Assembly: GCA_025451785.1 (NCBI GenBank)
Contig: JANWJV010000044.1
Coordinates: forward strand, 1 to 42,279
Reading direction: 5' to 3'
From: Bacteroidia bacterium
GTDB taxonomy: Bacteria > Bacteroidota > Bacteroidia > JANWJV01
Length of the DNA stretch: 42,279 nucleotides
Positions 40,499-42,279 of the stretch are shown here, piece by piece. Position numbers and translations under genes: made by a program. How positions within the stretch are numbered: the stretch's first letter is position 1; every line of letters begins with the position of its first letter. Below the pieces are notes generated by a model. It was not told the origin of the DNA and searched no databases. It saw only the letters and a list, made by a program, of their open reading frames with translations.

Positions 40499-41593
40499 AT
40501 GAAAAAGCCCGTTTCGCTTTTTTTCCTCCTTTTACTTTCCATCTCCTTATTTACCTGCCGTAAAGACGCGGCCATCATTGGAAAAAAGCTGCATATAAAG
40601 GTATTCGTAAAGAACCTGGAGATCCCCTGGGGGATGGACTTTCTTCCGAACGGCGATTTTATCTTCAGCGAACGCGACGGCAAGATCAACTTGCTTAAAA
40701 AAGGCGCTTCAACCTATGATATGGTAATGTTCCGTTTTGTGGAAGTTTCGGAAGGAGGGCTGCTTGGCATCGCTGCCGACCCCGATTTCAGTAATACGCA
40801 GCACATCTATATTTATGAAACAACCACTGCCGACAGCAACCGGGTGGTAAGGCTTAAGCTTGAGAACGATGTTCTTACGGAGGAGAAAATAATCCTGAAA
40901 GGGATCCCGAAAGGCTTTAACCATGACGGGGGCGCGTTGCGCTTCGGCCCTGACGGGTTTTTATACGTGGGGACGGGCGATGCCCTCATCCCCAACCTTG
41001 CCCAGGATAAAAGCTCAATGGCTGGTAAGATCCTTCGCATCGACAAGAACGGCAACGCCGCACCCGGCAATCCCTTTAACAACAGGGTATGGAGCTACGG
41101 GCATCGAAACGTACAGGGCTTCGACTGGAACAAGGATGGAAAGATGATCGCCACAGAGCACGGGCCCACTTCTGAGTTTGGCTGGTGCTGCCACGACGAG
41201 ATCAACCTCATTGAGCCCGGCAAGAACTATGGCTGGCCGCTTGCGCTGGGAGGCACAGAGCAGGACACCCTAACTCCTCCCCTCTATCACTCAGGCAACG
41301 ATACCTGGGCACCTTCAGGCGGTATTTTTATAAATGGGCCTGAATGGACTACCTGGGAAAATAATTTTGTAGCCGCTGGTTTGCGCGGACAAAGGCTCAT
41401 ACGTTTCAGCTTTGATGGCAGTACAACAAGTGTTCTTGAGAAAAACGATACACTAACAGGTGTTTTTGGAAGACTACGAAATATCCTGCAGGCGCCTGAC
41501 GGCTCGATCTATTTCACAAGTTCCAACCTGGGATCTACCAATCCCCTGCCCTTGCCGGGCGACGATAAAATTTACAAGCTCAGTTTCGAGTGA
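40499..41593 (+). CDS. PQQ-dependent sugar dehydrogenase (soluble GDH/Asd-type) lipoprotein
   Basis: A 364-aa beta-propeller. The N-terminus carries a lipobox-like site (LFTC, Cys20), so it is probably membrane-anchored outside the cytoplasm. Family landmarks: LEIPWGMDFLPNGDFIFSERDG, GGLLGIAADPDF, NHDGGALRFGPDGFLYVGTGD, GHRNVQGFDWN, EHGPTSEFGWCCHDEIN and NYGWP, with the His/Arg/Asp residues typical of PQQ and calcium binding. It would oxidise aldose sugars with PQQ as cofactor. No PQQ synthesis genes are in the window. Its stop abuts the convergent gene's stop in a TGATCA palindrome. Confidence 0.9.
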   Translation: MKKPVSLFFLLLLSISLFTCRKDAAIIGKKLHIKVFVKNLEIPWGMDFLPNGDFIFSERDGKINLLKKGASTYDMVMFRFVEVSEGGLLGIAADPDFSNTQHIYIYETTTADSNRVVRLKLENDVLTEEKIILKGIPKGFNHDGGALRFGPDGFLYVGTGDALIPNLAQDKSSMAGKILRIDKNGNAAPGNPFNNRVWSYGHRNVQGFDWNKDGKMIATEHGPTSEFGWCCHDEINLIEPGKNYGWPLALGGTEQDTLTPPLYHSGNDTWAPSGGIFINGPEWTTWENNFVAAGLRGQRLIRFSFDGSTTSVLEKNDTLTGVFGRLRNILQAPDGSIYFTSSNLGSTNPLPLPGDDKIYKLSFE

Positions 41594-42279
41594 TCACCTG
41601 GCCAGGATCATCTTCCGCTTGGCGGTCTCCCCGTTCACGGTAAGTACAAAGTAATAAACGCCGGAGCTGATGTGGTACCTGCTGGCTTCAAAGCGTTCGG
41701 TATACTTGCCGTAATCATATTCTTTGTTGTCAACAAGAGTAGCTATATCTCTGCCAAACATATCCACCACTTTCAAGTTCACCTTTGCCGCTTTATACAG
41801 TTTGAAATTGATATAGGTAGTCTCGTCAAAAGGATTGGGATAGTTCTGGTCGAGGCTGTAAGGTGTAGGGTCTTGCACCTGGTCACTTGTTACGACAGTA
41901 TTCACCAGCGCTGTCCAAACAGAAAGTGCCCCGGCATTGAGGCGCGTCCAAATGGGACGCACTACATTGTTGTAAGCGGAAATGCCTGTGTAATCACCAA
42001 AGAAAGGCCCTGATGTAGGGAGAAAGGGAGAAGCGCTCACTTTGAAATCATAAAAGGTATTGCCTCCATCTTTAGAAAAAGCCAGGTAAACATCGGTTTG
42101 ATCATTGGTATAGCTCCTTCGGTCGTAATAACAGAACCATAGATAACCTGTCTTCTGATCGATAATAAAAGAAGTAAAGAACTGCTGTTTACCAGCGGCA
42201 TCCTGGTTCACACGCTTGGGCGCGCTCCAGGTAGCACCGCCATCGGTCGATTTCACCATCCACACATCGGTATCGGTGA
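41594..42279 (-). CDS. T9SS-sorted secreted protein with BNR/sialidase-type repeats, C-terminal part (5' end outside window)
   Basis: The frame is open from the window edge to a TGA at 41594-41596. The ORF-track start at 42265 is an internal GTG, and upstream codons continue as TDTDVW. The visible 228 residues contain Asp-box repeats (STDGGATW, SKDGGNTF) of the BNR/sialidase-like beta-propeller. A linker 'YSLDQNYPNPFDETTYINF' follows, then a type A T9SS sorting domain ending 'SSGVYYFVLTVNGETAKRKMILAR'. It would be exported and attached or released at the cell surface. Enzymatic activity cannot be judged without the N-terminus. Confidence 0.88.
   Translation of the reverse strand, partial: TDTDVWMVKSTDGGATWSAPKRVNQDAAGKQQFFTSFIIDQKTGYLWFCYYDRRSYTNDQTDVYLAFSKDGGNTFYDFKVSASPFLPTSGPFFGDYTGISAYNNVVRPIWTRLNAGALSVWTALVNTVVTSDQVQDPTPYSLDQNYPNPFDETTYINFKLYKAAKVNLKVVDMFGRDIATLVDNKEYDYGKYTERFEASRYHISSGVYYFVLTVNGETAKRKMILAR

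Overview
The window looks like a chromosomal segment of a Bacteroidota bacterium, probably a non-Bacteroidales lineage; I cannot name the genus. The evidence is the recurring promoter -7 box TAnnTTTG (often with TTG or TTTG about 20 nt upstream), few Shine-Dalgarno sites, two proteins with type IX secretion (T9SS) C-terminal sorting domains, SprB and PKD modules, outer-membrane barrels with thrombospondin type-3 repeats, and a short group-specific primary sigma factor. Coding density is high and most of the content is core chromosome. The clearest accessory-looking piece is a small GIY-YIG nuclease cassette beside a tRNA-Asp gene.

Layout. 1-882 (-): start of a DUF1295 membrane protein and a fatty-acid desaturase. 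1016-4847 (+): a two-domain universal stress protein coupled to a Kef/Nha-type cation:proton antiporter, then a MuiA/DUF4139 protein and a strong terminator. 5107-10304 (+): an envelope block with two paralogous barrel-plus-TSP3 proteins, a duplicated-domain protein with a Ser/Thr linker and SPOR-like tail, and a small Lys/Ala/Pro-rich exported protein. A 21-bp perfect bidirectional terminator follows. 10371-15959 (-): a 1450-aa repeat-rich T9SS surface protein, a stand-alone response regulator and a small exported barrel-like protein. 16298-16844: two near-identical palindromic repeats around a GIY-YIG nuclease gene, abutting the 3' end of tRNA-Asp. 16951-21609 (-): an XRE regulator, then a compact cassette of exported barrel protein, vWA protein, ECF sigma factor and membrane-anchored FGE-sulfatase-domain protein. 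21659-25820 (-): SDR oxidoreductase, TPR lipoprotein, recA, bcp, nth. 25846-26854: a REP/MITE-like inverted repeat, a 55-aa gene missed by the ORF track, and a second ECF sigma factor with an unusually strong Shine-Dalgarno site. 27282-30113 (+): uvrA behind two tandem 20-bp repeats. 30115-34049: membrane and exported hypotheticals and a dapF operon. 34207-41593: degP/htrA, rpoD, a long GAPDH, a MORN-like protein, a metallophosphoesterase, yajQ and a PQQ-type sugar dehydrogenase. 41594-end (-): the C-terminus of another T9SS cargo protein.

How the genes relate. DNA repair is concentrated in two places: nth and recA (with bcp) in one minus-strand run, and uvrA divergent from an ECF sigma factor. 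Envelope biology is the dominant theme, covering barrels, T9SS cargo, the HtrA protease and SPOR-like modules. Two loci look least described. The first is the tRNA-linked repeat/GIY-YIG cassette, a candidate minimal mobile element. The second is the barrel-vWA-ECF sigma-FGE operon, a candidate envelope-to-transcription signalling system. These functional readings are inference from sequence and gene order; no database search was possible.
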